The notes under the pieces were generated by a model. It did no database searches. It was not told where the DNA came from and was given only the letters and a program-made list of their open reading frames with translations. The position numbers and the translations under genes were made by a program. Below, in pieces: positions 39,495-48,717 of a stretch of 64,000 nt of DNA; the first letter of the stretch is position 1, and the number at the start of each line of letters is the position of its first letter. Source of the stretch: Herbaspirillum sp. Lineage in GTDB: Bacteria > Pseudomonadota > Gammaproteobacteria > Burkholderiales > Burkholderiaceae_D. The DNA is taken from positions 19,058 through 83,057 of the forward strand of contig JAQGLY010000095.1 of assembly GCA_028292625.1 (NCBI GenBank), given 5' to 3'.

Positions 39495-40616
39495 ATGGGA
39501 TTTCCCCGTCAAGTAAATGTGCAAGCGGCACCAGCGGTAGCCGGTGACTTTTGCGATTCCAATCCGCGCGCTACGGTCGATGCTGGCTCGGGCGCTTTCG
39601 TGGCAGGTACGGCCGGCGTGACTATTGGCGCCTTCGTCTGGGCGGACTCTGCCAATAAAACGGTCAACAATTTCGGAGCCGGCGCCCCCACCGGTTTTGC
39701 GCGCCGAGATCAGCAGGCCCTCATCACTGCCTATCTGGCTGAGAACTCGATGGTCATTCCGGCGGGCTTCCCCGTCACGCCGTTCAGCGCGGGCGGCTTC
39801 TTCGTCGTCAACTCTGGCTCGACCACCTCGGCCATCAACAACAAGGCATACGCAAACAACGCGAACGGTTCGGTTTCGTTTGGTCCGACTGGCACACCAC
39901 CTGTCGCCGCCAGTGTCACCGGCTCGATCGCAGCAACCGTCGTTACCGGCGCTATCGCAGTCAACTCCGTCACCGGATCGATCGCAGGCCAGGTATTGAC
40001 CGTCTCCGCAGTCGTTGCTGGCACCGTGTTGGCCGCCGGCCAGACATTGGGCGGCACCAACGTCGACCCGGCCACCGTCATACAGCAGCAACTGACCGGC
40101 ACCGCCGGCGGCGTAGGTACGTACTCGGTATCCGTGTCGCAAAACATCGCTTCGCAAACAATTACCGCTTCTGGCGGCGGCCTGACCGTATCGGCAGTCA
40201 CGAGCGGCATCCTCGCGGTAGGGCAGTCGATCACCGGTACCGGCGTTACTGCTGGCACCGTGATTTCTGCGCTGGGTACCGGCACCGGTGGCACCGGTAC
40301 CTACGCTGTTTCGATCTCGCAAACTGCAGCCAGCACCGCGCTGACTGCCTCGGGTGGCGTGTTGACGGTCACGGCTGTCGCCTCTGGCGCATTGGCCGCG
40401 GGCGACACCATCAGCGGCTCGGGCGTGACGGCCGGCACGTATGTGACCGGCTTCATCTCGGGTACGGGCGGCACCGGCACATACGCCGTCTCAGTCAGCC
40501 AGACAGCAGCATCGACCGCGATCACAGTCGCGGCCGGCACAGAAACCAAATGGGTCGCTTCCTCGATCGGTGCGCCGGGCGAGTTGGTGAAGATGACAAC
40601 TTGGCTTAACGGTTAA
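39495..40616 (+). CDS. Head decoration (cement) protein with three inserted repeats
   Basis: A 373-residue protein. Residues 1-130 (PRQVNVQAAPAVAGDFCDSN; GVTIGAFVWADS) and the end (KWVASSIGAPGELVKMTTWL) form a structural cement domain. Between them, residues about 166-345 hold three 60-residue repeats, each with GxLTVSAVxSG, then GTYAVSVSQTAAS. The repeats seem to be inserted into the last loop of the cement fold. It probably sits on the capsid surface. AGGAG precedes the ATG. Confidence 0.75.
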   Translation: MGFPRQVNVQAAPAVAGDFCDSNPRATVDAGSGAFVAGTAGVTIGAFVWADSANKTVNNFGAGAPTGFARRDQQALITAYLAENSMVIPAGFPVTPFSAGGFFVVNSGSTTSAINNKAYANNANGSVSFGPTGTPPVAASVTGSIAATVVTGAIAVNSVTGSIAGQVLTVSAVVAGTVLAAGQTLGGTNVDPATVIQQQLTGTAGGVGTYSVSVSQNIASQTITASGGGLTVSAVTSGILAVGQSITGTGVTAGTVISALGTGTGGTGTYAVSISQTAASTALTASGGVLTVTAVASGALAAGDTISGSGVTAGTYVTGFISGTGGTGTYAVSVSQTAASTAITVAAGTETKWVASSIGAPGELVKMTTWLNG

Positions 40617-40650
40617 TCCTCGCCAACTCCAATTTTAAGGAAATCAAATC

Positions 40651-41751
40651 ATGCCAAAATTAGCATACGACATGTCGCCGCAGGATCAAAAAGCTGCGCT
40701 CGACTTTCACCGCGCCCGTTGGGGTATCGACTTCCCGGGATCGCAGGCATTCTGCCGGCCCGAATGGAAAGAGAACATCAATCTGGCAATGGATGCCCAG
40801 CCCGCGTTGGTGACCACGCCAAACTCGGGCATTCCGGCCTACCTGACGTATTTCACTGATCCGGACATCCTGCGCGTCCTGACCGCCCCAAATGAGGCGG
40901 CCGAAATTTTCGGTGAAAAGCAAAAGGGCGAGTGGACGACTTCGACCCTGTTGTTCCCGGTCGTTGAGCGTACGTATGACGTCTCCAGCTATGGCGACTA
41001 CAACAACAACGGCCGTGCCGGTATCAACACCAACTTTCCGGAACGCCAGCCATATCTGTATCAAACGATCACGGAATATGGCGATCTGGAGATCGAACGC
41101 GTCGGTCTCGCCAAGATCGGCTTCGTCGCGGAGCAGAAAGAGGCGGCAATCGACGGGCTCAATAAGTTCTGCAATCTGACTTACTTCCGCGGCGTCGCTG
41201 GCCTGCAAAATTACGGGGCTTTGAATGATCCTTCGCTGTACGCGGCAATTGCCCCGATCCCGAAGGCAAACGGCGGCCTGGCCTGGCTGAACGGAACGGC
41301 CATCAACGGCACCGCAAACGAAATCTTTGCGGATATTCAAGGACTGGTCATTCAGCTGATCAATCAGTCCTCCGGGCAGATCAACACCAAGTCGAAGTTC
41401 GTCCTGGCGATGTCGCCGCGCAGCGAAGGCGCGATGACTGCGACGAACACGTTCAACGTCAACGTCGCTGCGTTGCTGAAGGTGAACTTCCCGAACATGG
41501 AAGTGAAAACGGCCATTCAGTACGGCGCATTGACTGCGCAGAACCCACAAGGCAGTGCAGTTGGTGAAATCGTCCAACTCTGGGCGCCACAAGCAGCCGG
41601 CCAAGATTCGGGGTATTGCTCGTTCAACACCAAGCTGCGCGCCGGTCCGGTCGTTCGCGAGATGTCGGCCTATAAGCAGAAGTTCACACAAGGCAGCGCC
41701 GGCTTCATCCTGCGCCAGCCTTATGCGATGGCGACGCTCGTCGGCGTATAA
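40651..41751 (+). CDS. Major capsid protein (DUF2184 family)
   Basis: A 366-residue protein. NSGIPAYLTYFTDPDILRVL, FGEKQKGEWTTSTLLFPVVE, GINTNFPERQPYLYQTITEY and the end SAGFILRQPYAMATLVGV are the DUF2184 capsid pattern (HK97 fold). It follows the protease/scaffold and cement genes in the usual order and is followed by a perfect terminator. Confidence 0.92.
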   Translation: MPKLAYDMSPQDQKAALDFHRARWGIDFPGSQAFCRPEWKENINLAMDAQPALVTTPNSGIPAYLTYFTDPDILRVLTAPNEAAEIFGEKQKGEWTTSTLLFPVVERTYDVSSYGDYNNNGRAGINTNFPERQPYLYQTITEYGDLEIERVGLAKIGFVAEQKEAAIDGLNKFCNLTYFRGVAGLQNYGALNDPSLYAAIAPIPKANGGLAWLNGTAINGTANEIFADIQGLVIQLINQSSGQINTKSKFVLAMSPRSEGAMTATNTFNVNVAALLKVNFPNMEVKTAIQYGALTAQNPQGSAVGEIVQLWAPQAAGQDSGYCSFNTKLRAGPVVREMSAYKQKFTQGSAGFILRQPYAMATLVGV

Positions 41752-41779
41752 AACGCCGTCAGATAGCAGCAAAAACAGA

Positions 41780-41803
41780 CGCCCGGTAGATCCGGGCGTT
41801 TTT
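41780..41803 (+). terminator. Terminator after the capsid gene
   Basis: CGCCCGG-TAGAT-CCGGGCG followed by five T, 29 bp after the capsid stop. Confidence 0.85.
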
Positions 41804-41828
41804 CATTTCCGAATGAGAGATCAACGTC

Positions 41829-42308
41829 ATGAGCGCACAAAATACCATTTCCATCAAAAAGAATGAATCTACCGGCGGCGCGACCGTTGTTGTAGCTTCA
41901 AAGTTGCCGATGGACCTCGTCATGCGACTGTATGACTTCAAGGAGCGCGACGAGCCCGTCATGGGCGGCGGCGTTCGCGTGTTCAAGATCGCCGAGCAAC
42001 GCCAGGAAACGCCAGTGTTCGTTCTGACCGGCAATTCCTACGCGCAGAACAAGGGCGCACATCAGCAGATCGTCGGCGGCTATGCCATTACCCGGGGAAT
42101 CCCGAAAGACTTCTGGGAACAATGGCTTGCGCAGAACGAGCGTGCGGACTTCATCGTCAACCACATGATTTTCGCGCACTCCGAAGATGCCAGCGTGGTC
42201 GCGCAGGCGAAGGAAAAAGAAGAGATCAAGTCCGGCCTGGAACGGCTCGACCCTAAAGCCCTACCAAAAGGCGTCGAAACGTCGGACCACTTCAAACGGG
42301 CTGCGTGA
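41829..42308 (+). CDS. Hypothetical virion-module protein
   Basis: A 159-residue protein with KLPMDLVMRLYDFKERDEPV, then GYAITRGIPKDFWEQWLAQN and a charged C-terminus. Homologous proteins follow the capsid gene in related myoviruses; the function is unknown. AGATCAACG precedes the ATG. Confidence 0.7.
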   Translation: MSAQNTISIKKNESTGGATVVVASKLPMDLVMRLYDFKERDEPVMGGGVRVFKIAEQRQETPVFVLTGNSYAQNKGAHQQIVGGYAITRGIPKDFWEQWLAQNERADFIVNHMIFAHSEDASVVAQAKEKEEIKSGLERLDPKALPKGVETSDHFKRAA

Positions 42309-42311
42309 TCC

Positions 42312-42749
42312 ATGGGCGGCACTGTTGTCTTCAATTATGCAACCTGGGCGGTTCGATATCCGGAGCTCGCTGTATCGGTGGCACAGCCGCTGGCGCAGGA
42401 ATTCTTTAACGAAGCCCAGATGTATTGCGACAACACGCCGACCAGCATTGTGTGCGATCTGACTCAGCGCACGACGCTACTCAGCATGATGACCGCGCAC
42501 ATTGCGGCGTTGAATGCGCCAATTGGCGGACAGCCCGCATCGCCGCTCGTTGGCCGGATTAGTAGCGCCAGCGAAGGGTCGGTCTCCGTGCAAACACAGA
42601 ACGACTATCCTCCCGGCACGGTGCAGTGGTTTCAACAGACCAAGTATGGATCGGCTTTCTGGGCCACGAGTGCTCAGTTTCGCTCGATGCAATATGTTGC
42701 CGGCCGAGTGCCGGCCGCCAATCCATGGGGCCGGTTCGGTCCGCGCTAA
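42312..42749 (+). CDS. Head-tail connector protein (DUF4054 family)
   Basis: A 145-residue protein: FNYATWAVRYPELAVSVAQP, AQMYCDNTPTSIVCDLTQRT, LLSMMTAHIAALNA and WFQQTKYGSAFWATSAQF are typical of DUF4054 adaptors, which close the head after packaging. It overlaps the next gene by 1 bp (TAATG). Confidence 0.85.
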   Translation: MGGTVVFNYATWAVRYPELAVSVAQPLAQEFFNEAQMYCDNTPTSIVCDLTQRTTLLSMMTAHIAALNAPIGGQPASPLVGRISSASEGSVSVQTQNDYPPGTVQWFQQTKYGSAFWATSAQFRSMQYVAGRVPAANPWGRFGPR

Positions 42750-43297
42750 TGAGTGTTCGCTCACTATCCGGCGGCGATAAGCTGAAAACTGCTTTGGCCG
42801 AACTATCCAAAAAGATCAATAAGGCCGCCGCTGTCAAGGTTGGCTTCCTCGAAGGCGCGCGATATCCGGATGGCACGCCTGTCGCGATGGTAGCGGCCAT
42901 TCAGAATTTTGGCGCGCCTGGAGTTGGCATCCCGCCAAGGCCGTTTTTTAGCGACATGATCAAAGAGAAGAATCCGGAGTGGGCACCATCAATCGGGAAA
43001 CTGCTCGTTGCAAATGACTACGACGCGGCCAAGGCGCTTGACCTGATGGGTGAGCGAATCGGCGAAGACCTCCAGCAAGCCATTATCGACACCGATGCGC
43101 CGGCACTATCAAAAACTACCCTGATGCTTCGAAAGATGCGAAGCCAGGATCAATCGCTAGTGGTATCGGGCGCGACGGTTGGTGAAGCAGCGGCGCGCGT
43201 CGCGGCCGGAGAGAGCGTTGGCGGGGTATCGACAAAGGTGCTCGACGATAGCGGCCACATGCTGAACTCCGTTGGTCATGAGGTAACAGAAACATGA
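42749..43297 (+). CDS. Neck/tail-completion protein (HK97 gp10-like)
   Basis: A 182-residue protein from the ATG at 42749. KVGFLEGARYPDGTPVAMVA, AIQNFGAPGVGIPPRPFFSD and LMGERIGEDLQQAIIDTDAP are hallmarks of gp10-like minor neck proteins. It bridges head and tail. Confidence 0.82.
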   Translation: MSVRSLSGGDKLKTALAELSKKINKAAAVKVGFLEGARYPDGTPVAMVAAIQNFGAPGVGIPPRPFFSDMIKEKNPEWAPSIGKLLVANDYDAAKALDLMGERIGEDLQQAIIDTDAPALSKTTLMLRKMRSQDQSLVVSGATVGEAAARVAAGESVGGVSTKVLDDSGHMLNSVGHEVTET

Positions 43298-43683
43298 ATC
43301 TGCACGGCATAGCTTCTTCCGCGATCGGGTCGGTCAACCCGCAGATAGCGGCCACCGTGCGCTATAGCACAGGAAGCACTCCCGCACCGGGCGGGAAGCT
43401 TACACCAACATACAACGATGTTCCAGGCCAAATGATCCAGATGCAGGCGCTGTCGGGGAAAGACCTGATGATGCTGGCCAATCTCAATATTCAGGGCGTG
43501 CAGCGCGCGATCTACATGTACGGTGATACCCAAGGCGTCGTGCGTGTGCTGGCAAAGGGCGGTGACTTGATCGTGATCGGCGTACCGGCACCACAAGAGG
43601 CGATCGGCATTTGGAAGGTTGTCACCGTGATGGAGACATGGCCCGGCTGGTCGAAGGTGGGCGTCACATTGCAGGTGGCCTGA
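43294..43683 (+). CDS. Head-tail joining (collar) protein
   Basis: A 129-residue protein: GQMIQMQALSGKDLMMLANL, NIQGVQRAIYMYGDTQGVVR, GIWKVVTVMETWPGWSKVGV. Its position between the gp10-like and neck-terminator genes and this pattern match phage collar proteins. It overlaps both neighbours. Confidence 0.75.
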   Translation: MNLHGIASSAIGSVNPQIAATVRYSTGSTPAPGGKLTPTYNDVPGQMIQMQALSGKDLMMLANLNIQGVQRAIYMYGDTQGVVRVLAKGGDLIVIGVPAPQEAIGIWKVVTVMETWPGWSKVGVTLQVA

Positions 43684-44183
43684 TGGCTGCGATCTCGATA
43701 ACCGAAGCGCAGCTTTATCTGGCGCTTTGGAATTTCATCACATCACTGGTCGACTGCCCGATTGTGCAGGGGAATCAAAACCGGGTCGCGATGCCCGCAG
43801 GTGATTTTATTGTCATGACCGCTCTAAACAGAGTTGGTTTGGCAACGACGACCCAGGACTATGACCCGGCAAACAGCCGGGTAAGCAACAAGCAATCAAA
43901 GCAATGGAGTGCGCAAATAGATTGCTACGGCAGTTTATCTGCCGATCGTGCCGCGACCCTTGCCGAGATGATGCGTACGCCCTATGCCGCAGATCAGTTC
44001 GCGACTTCGGGTTTGGAGATAGCGCCGCTATTCGCAACTGACCATCATCAAATGGCATTGGTTACTGGCGAGGAAGAATACGTGGAACGCTGGACGTTCG
44101 AGATGGCGCTGCAATACAACCCGGTGATCACTATGCCACAGGATTTTGCAAGTGCGCTTAGTGCCAGCGTAATCCCACTGTAA
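43683..44183 (+). CDS. Neck terminator protein
   Basis: A 166-residue protein from the ATG at 43683 (1-bp overlap with the previous stop). VQGNQNRVAMPAGDFIVMTA, then QWSAQIDCYGSLSADRAATL and YVERWTFEMALQYNP match the phage neck-terminator family, which forms the interface to the sheathed tail. Confidence 0.82.
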   Translation: MAAISITEAQLYLALWNFITSLVDCPIVQGNQNRVAMPAGDFIVMTALNRVGLATTTQDYDPANSRVSNKQSKQWSAQIDCYGSLSADRAATLAEMMRTPYAADQFATSGLEIAPLFATDHHQMALVTGEEEYVERWTFEMALQYNPVITMPQDFASALSASVIPL

Positions 44184-44246
44184 AAAATTCCTGCCGTAAT
44201 TCTGCTTCATACCTTCAACGACCGGCGATGCCGGTTATACGCCTTC

Positions 44247-44279
44247 AGGCCAGCCTAATCCGCTGGCCTTTTGTTTTTC
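44247..44279 (+). terminator. Terminator before the tail genes
   Basis: AGGCCAGC-CTAATCC-GCTGGCCT followed by a T-rich run. A second hairpin, ACCGGC-GAT-GCCGGT (44221-44235), stands just before it. It separates head and tail gene blocks. Confidence 0.8.
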
Positions 44280-44295
44280 TGACGGAGTCCTCCTT

Positions 44296-45819
44296 ATGTC
44301 TATCCCGGCAAGCGCAATCGTAAGTATTAACCCAGGCGTCATCAGCGGGGGCGGATCCGCTCTTGTGCTCAACGGCGTGATGTTGACGAACAATGCAGCT
44401 GTTCCGATTGGTGCAGTACAGCCCTTTGCATCGGCGATCGCCGTGTCGAATTTTTTCGGTGCATCCTCGGTAGAAGCTTTGCTTGCTGGGATCTATTTTT
44501 CCGGTTTCGATAATTCTACTGTTAAGCCGGGCAATCTGCTGTTTTCCCAGTATGCCGCAGCGCCGGTATCGGCTTATGTCCGCGGAGGAGTCGTTTCAGC
44601 CATGACGCTCTCGCAGCTACAGGCGCTGAGCGGCACCCTCGCGATCACTATCGATGGCACCCTGAAAACATCATCCACGATCAACCTATCGGCCGCTACA
44701 AGCTTTTCGAATGCCGCCACAATCATCGCCGCAGGCTTTACCTCCTTGGGCGGCACTGTTTCATATGACTCAGTGCGCGGCTCGTTCGTCATCACGTCAG
44801 CAACTCAGGGCGCCACATCGACGATCGGTTACGCGTCCGGTACGCTCTCCGCAGGACTATTGCTGACATCTGCGACTGGGGCAGTATTGTCGCAGGGCGC
44901 AATCGCATCGACCCCGGCTGGCGCGATGAACGCGATCACCCAGATCACACTGAACTGGGCGGGTTTCATGACAACGTTCGAGCCAGTTCTTGCGGACAAG
45001 TTGGCTTTCTCATCCTGGACAAACGGCCAGAATAACCGGTTTGCATATGTCGCATGGGATACGGATGTCACGGCTACCCAGTCAGGCAACACGACCAGCT
45101 TCGGCCCTCAGCTGATCGCAAACAACTCGTCTGGCACCGTTCCGGTATCGGGTGACACAAACGTTGCTGCGCGCCTCGGCGTCACCTTAGCATCCATCGT
45201 GATGGATAAGGCTGCATTTATCCTTGGCGCAATCGCGTCGATCAATTTCGCGCAAACCAATGGCCGAATCACTTTCGCATTCAAGGGGCAGACTGGTCTA
45301 GTGGCGAATGTGACCGATCAGACCGTCGCGAACAATTTGATCGGCAATGGATACAACTTCTATGGCGCCTACGCGACGGCGAATCAGGGTTTTGTATTCC
45401 TGTATCCGGGCCTCGTATCCGGAAATTACAAATTTCTCGACGAATACGTCAATGAGGTGTGGCTGAACAATAGCCTGCAACTCGCATTGATCTCGCTTTT
45501 GGTAGGGGTTACTTCCGTGCCTTACAACTCACAAGGTTATTCCTTGATCAGTTCCGCATGTGCCGACCCAATCAATGCCGGACTCAATTTTGGCGCCATT
45601 CGTGTAAATGTTCCGCTGTCGGCCTTGCAGATTGCAGAAGTCAACTACGCCGCTGGCGTTCCGATAGACACCGTACTTTCCTCCCGAGGCTGGTATTTGC
45701 AGATTCTGCCGGCCACCGCCCAAGTGCGTGCCGCACGCGGAACGCCCCCAATCAACTTCTGGTACATGGACGGTGGCGCTGTTCAGCAAATCGCCATGGC
45801 CTCAATCGTCATCCAATAA
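44296..45819 (+). CDS. Tail sheath protein (DUF3383 family)
   Basis: A 507-residue protein. MSIPASAIVSINPGVISGGG, NGVMLTNNAAVPIGAVQPFA, VSNFFGASSVEALLAGIYFS at the start, RFAYVAWDTDVTA in the middle, and GNGYNFYGAYATANQGFVFL near the end identify DUF3383, the contractile sheath of this myovirus group. A sheath means the phage has a contractile tail. Confidence 0.9.
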   Translation: MSIPASAIVSINPGVISGGGSALVLNGVMLTNNAAVPIGAVQPFASAIAVSNFFGASSVEALLAGIYFSGFDNSTVKPGNLLFSQYAAAPVSAYVRGGVVSAMTLSQLQALSGTLAITIDGTLKTSSTINLSAATSFSNAATIIAAGFTSLGGTVSYDSVRGSFVITSATQGATSTIGYASGTLSAGLLLTSATGAVLSQGAIASTPAGAMNAITQITLNWAGFMTTFEPVLADKLAFSSWTNGQNNRFAYVAWDTDVTATQSGNTTSFGPQLIANNSSGTVPVSGDTNVAARLGVTLASIVMDKAAFILGAIASINFAQTNGRITFAFKGQTGLVANVTDQTVANNLIGNGYNFYGAYATANQGFVFLYPGLVSGNYKFLDEYVNEVWLNNSLQLALISLLVGVTSVPYNSQGYSLISSACADPINAGLNFGAIRVNVPLSALQIAEVNYAAGVPIDTVLSSRGWYLQILPATAQVRAARGTPPINFWYMDGGAVQQIAMASIVIQ

Positions 45820-45834
45820 TCGGAGCCACATAAT

Positions 45835-46266
45835 ATGTCCACCCTTACCACAGCTAATAGCGCGCTCTCCCTGCAAATCACATCGCTGTACCCGGTGCCT
45901 CAGAGCATTCAGGGCTATTCGACAGACGATGCATTTGCCACTGACGATGTGGAGCCCGGCGAATTCATGATGGGCGTCGATGGTAAATTATCGGGCGGTT
46001 ATGTTCCATACCCGACCAAGCTTACGATCACCTTGCAAGCCGACTCAGCGTCCAATGCGATCTTCGACAACTGGCTGGCTGCCCAGGCAGCGGCAAAAGA
46101 GGTGTATTTTGCCAATGGCACTATTATGCTCAGCGGCACCGGCGATACATATGTCTTTACACAAGGCGGCCTTTCTTCTGCATCACCGATGCCGTCTGCG
46201 AAGAAAACACTGCAGCCGCGTAAGTTTGTGATTACGTTCGAATCTTGCTCTAAGGCTCCGATTTAA
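45835..46266 (+). CDS. Tail tube protein (DUF3277-like)
   Basis: A 143-residue protein: DAFATDDVEPGEFMMGVDGK, LSGGYVPYPTKLTITLQADS, then TLQPRKFVITFESCSKAP. Position after the sheath and the beta-barrel-like pattern fit the tube protein family DUF3277. Confidence 0.8.
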   Translation: MSTLTTANSALSLQITSLYPVPQSIQGYSTDDAFATDDVEPGEFMMGVDGKLSGGYVPYPTKLTITLQADSASNAIFDNWLAAQAAAKEVYFANGTIMLSGTGDTYVFTQGGLSSASPMPSAKKTLQPRKFVITFESCSKAPI

Positions 46267-46267
46267 T

Positions 46268-46696
46268 ATGGCCCGCAAAGTTCTCAAATATAAGATCACC
46301 GATGCCGGCCGAGATTTCGGGAAAGTCTTTGTACTTACCGAAATGCCGGCGCGCCTTGGGCACCAGTGGGCAACGCGCGCACTGTTTGCGGTTATGAACG
46401 GCGGCATCGAGATACCTGAAAACATCCTATCGGCTGGCTTCGCGGGAATCGCAGCGGTCGGTATCAAGGCGCTCGGACGGGTATCGGTTGAAGTAGCCGA
46501 TCCACTCCTGCAACAGTTGATGGAGTGCGTCCAAATTCTACCCGATCCGACCCGGCCGGAAGTGATGCGAACCCTCGTCGTTGACGATATCGAAGAAGTC
46601 AAAACAATATTCCTGCTGCAAAAGGAAGTTTTGACTTTGCATATCGATTTTTTTACTCCCGCAAAGCCAACGATTTCGGGCCCGATAGCGGCCTAG
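46268..46696 (+). CDS. Tail assembly chaperone, short (frame 0) product
   Basis: A 142-residue protein: MARKVLKYKITDAGRDFGKV, FVLTEMPARLGHQWATRALF at the start. It stands between the tube and tape-measure genes, where tailed phages encode the G/GT-type chaperones that hold the tape measure during assembly. A run of seven T at 46648-46654 lies near its 3' end and leads by a -1 shift into a 74-codon extension. Confidence 0.85.
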   Translation: MARKVLKYKITDAGRDFGKVFVLTEMPARLGHQWATRALFAVMNGGIEIPENILSAGFAGIAAVGIKALGRVSVEVADPLLQQLMECVQILPDPTRPEVMRTLVVDDIEEVKTIFLLQKEVLTLHIDFFTPAKPTISGPIAA

Positions 46697-46878
46697 GTAA
46701 CGGTCGGCTGATCGAATACGCAAACGTGCCGAGCGGCATCGGCACAATTATTTCGCGTGGCTTTGCGACCCTTCACGAGCTCGATACGGTATACGGCACC
46801 GAAGACCTATACGACATGCTCGAAGTCATTTCCGTCGATTCACACAATCAACGCATCATGAATGCCCCTAAGGATTAA
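46268..46878 (+). CDS. Tail assembly chaperone, -1 frameshift product
   Basis: Reading frame 0 to codon 129 (TTT at 46652-46654), then shifting back one base so that the next codon is TAC (46654-46656), gives a 203-residue protein. The added 74 residues start YSRKANDFGPDSGLGNGRLI and end NQRIMNAPKD before a TAA at 46876. This part has no start codon of its own and reads as a well-formed protein (FATLHELDTVYGTEDLYDML), as in DUF6889-type second chaperone segments. It mirrors lambda gpGT. Confidence 0.8.
46648..46654 (+). other. Slippery sequence for -1 frameshift
   Basis: T-TTT-TTT followed by A, in the X-XXY-YYZ phase relative to frame 0 (GAT TTT TTT ACT). No database or structure check was run for a stimulating pseudoknot. 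Confidence 0.8.
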
Positions 46879-46881
46879 AAC

Positions 46882-48717
46882 GTGTCCACAACCGTTATCG
46901 ATGCTCTGCTGGTGACGTTGGGGTTAGACTCGTCTGGCTTCAAAAAGGGGTCTGACGACGCATCAAAAGCGCAAAAGAAGCTAGGCGACCAAGCCGCGCA
47001 GACCGCGAAGGCCGTCGAGCAGCAGGAGAAAAAACTGGCCGATGCCCAAGCCAAGCGCGCCAAGGAACTAGAGGCGCGCAGCAAGAACATCGCATTAGGA
47101 CTGAACAAAATCCGTAACGAGGCACTTGGCTTGTTGGCCATCTTTACTGCCGGCGTTGGCCTGAAAAGCTTCATTCAAAACACGATCACTTCGGCTGCCA
47201 GCCTTGATCGGATGTCGTCGAATCTGGGTATGAGTGCCAAAGATCTATCGATGTGGCAGCTGGCAAATGAGCGCGCCGGCGGCAGTCTCGAAGGCATGAC
47301 ATCGCAGATTAAGACCGCATCCAGCGATATCGCTGCGATGAAATTAGGCATGGGTCCCTCGGCCGCGCTACAGGCCTCCTTTCGTTTCGGTGTTAATGCC
47401 TCCGATTTGAAGGACAGCAATACGCTTCTAATGAAGCAAGCAGACATCTTGAAGTCCGTTTTCGACGTCGACCCGACCAAGGCGATGGAAATGGCGAAGA
47501 TGATGGGAATCAGCGAGGATTCCTTTAATCTTCTCAAGCAGGGATCGGCGGCCGTTAAGGAGCAACGACTTGCACAGCGCGCACTGGCAGAAGAAATGGC
47601 GCGCAACGCTCCGGCTGCCGAGGAATTCCGTAAGAAATGGAACGACCTGAACCATGAGTTCGAGGCGTTGGCACTCAAGTACATGCCGACGGTCATCACC
47701 TACCTTCAGAAGTTTGCGGACTGGCTGATCAGCATTGCGCCTAATATAGAGGCGTTTATTGCAAAATTGGATACAGCAGTCGGCTCAATCGGCGGATGGA
47801 AAACGGTATTGATAGCACTAGTCGGCCTAAAAGTATTGTCGTTTGCTGGTGACTTGATCGCCCTTGCCGCATCGATTATCAAGGTTGGGGATGCCCTGGG
47901 TGTAGTCTCAAAATTCGGAGCGGTCATCAAGCTTCTGGGGCCGCTGGCGCTGGCATTGCATTCGGATGACTTGAATGCCGGCGAAGACGACGAACTCAAA
48001 AAGCGCCGCGCTGGCATGCTAGGCTACGATTCAAAGGGAGGCCTACTAAAAGGCTCCGAGTCGGCGCAAAGTGATGCGGGTGGCGATCTCAATGACCGTC
48101 AGAAATACCTTGCTTCTCGCTTAAAGATGGACGGTTATTCTAACGCCCAATCCGCTGGAATTATCGGCAGCTTAATGCAGGAAAGCCAACTTAATCCCAA
48201 TGCCGTCAATTCAAAGTCAGGCGCAATCGGCATTGGGCAATGGCTTGGATCTCGCAAGCAAGACTTCCTGAAAAAATATGGCCATGGATTAGAAAAATCC
48301 ACATTCGAGGAACAAACTGATTTCATGTTATGGGAGTTGCGAAATACTGAAAAACGGTCAGGCGATTTGTTACGCCGCGCACCTACCCCAGAATCGGCTG
48401 CACAGCTGCATGCACAGGAGTACGAGCGCCCGGGAATAGCCGAAGCAAATATTGAGCGCCGAAAAGCGAATGCCGCATCAATCGCTACCACCTTAGGGCA
48501 AGCGGCAGCTACAGCTACGGCAAATATGCCTTCTGGTGCTACAGCGGCAGCGCGCGCCCAGAATGGCGGCGGTAGCAGCACCAGCACCACCGATATCAAG
48601 GTTGGGGCGATTAATGTGCAAACACAAGCGACCGATGCTACAGGCATTGCAAAATCAATCGGTAGCGCCGTAACGAAATATGGGTTTGTATCTCAAGCCA
48701 ATACAGGGCTCGCATAA
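46882..48717 (+). CDS. Tape measure protein with lysozyme-like domain
   Basis: A 611-residue protein. Residues 20-75 form a coiled coil (AKAVEQQEKKLADAQAKRAK); hydrophobic helices follow at about 80-100 and 310-350. Residues about 400-520 hold a phage tail lysozyme (LASRLKMDGYSNAQSAGIIG, SLMQESQLNPNAVN, AIGIGQWLGSRK) with the catalytic Glu. It sets tail length and probably cuts murein during DNA entry. It is short for the family, suggesting a tail of about 90 nm (inference at 0.15 nm per residue). Confidence 0.9.
   Translation: MSTTVIDALLVTLGLDSSGFKKGSDDASKAQKKLGDQAAQTAKAVEQQEKKLADAQAKRAKELEARSKNIALGLNKIRNEALGLLAIFTAGVGLKSFIQNTITSAASLDRMSSNLGMSAKDLSMWQLANERAGGSLEGMTSQIKTASSDIAAMKLGMGPSAALQASFRFGVNASDLKDSNTLLMKQADILKSVFDVDPTKAMEMAKMMGISEDSFNLLKQGSAAVKEQRLAQRALAEEMARNAPAAEEFRKKWNDLNHEFEALALKYMPTVITYLQKFADWLISIAPNIEAFIAKLDTAVGSIGGWKTVLIALVGLKVLSFAGDLIALAASIIKVGDALGVVSKFGAVIKLLGPLALALHSDDLNAGEDDELKKRRAGMLGYDSKGGLLKGSESAQSDAGGDLNDRQKYLASRLKMDGYSNAQSAGIIGSLMQESQLNPNAVNSKSGAIGIGQWLGSRKQDFLKKYGHGLEKSTFEEQTDFMLWELRNTEKRSGDLLRRAPTPESAAQLHAQEYERPGIAEANIERRKANAASIATTLGQAAATATANMPSGATAAARAQNGGGSSTSTTDIKVGAINVQTQATDATGIAKSIGSAVTKYGFVSQANTGLA

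Noticed and set aside
38610..40322. Very long minus frame (570 codons) opposite the Nudix-DUF2213 and cement genes
   Set aside because: Arg/Gly/Asp-rich translation typical of an antisense shadow of GC-rich coding DNA; the plus genes are clear.
40660..41772. Minus frame of 370 codons opposite the capsid gene
   Set aside because: Shadow of the major capsid gene, which has a clear family match.
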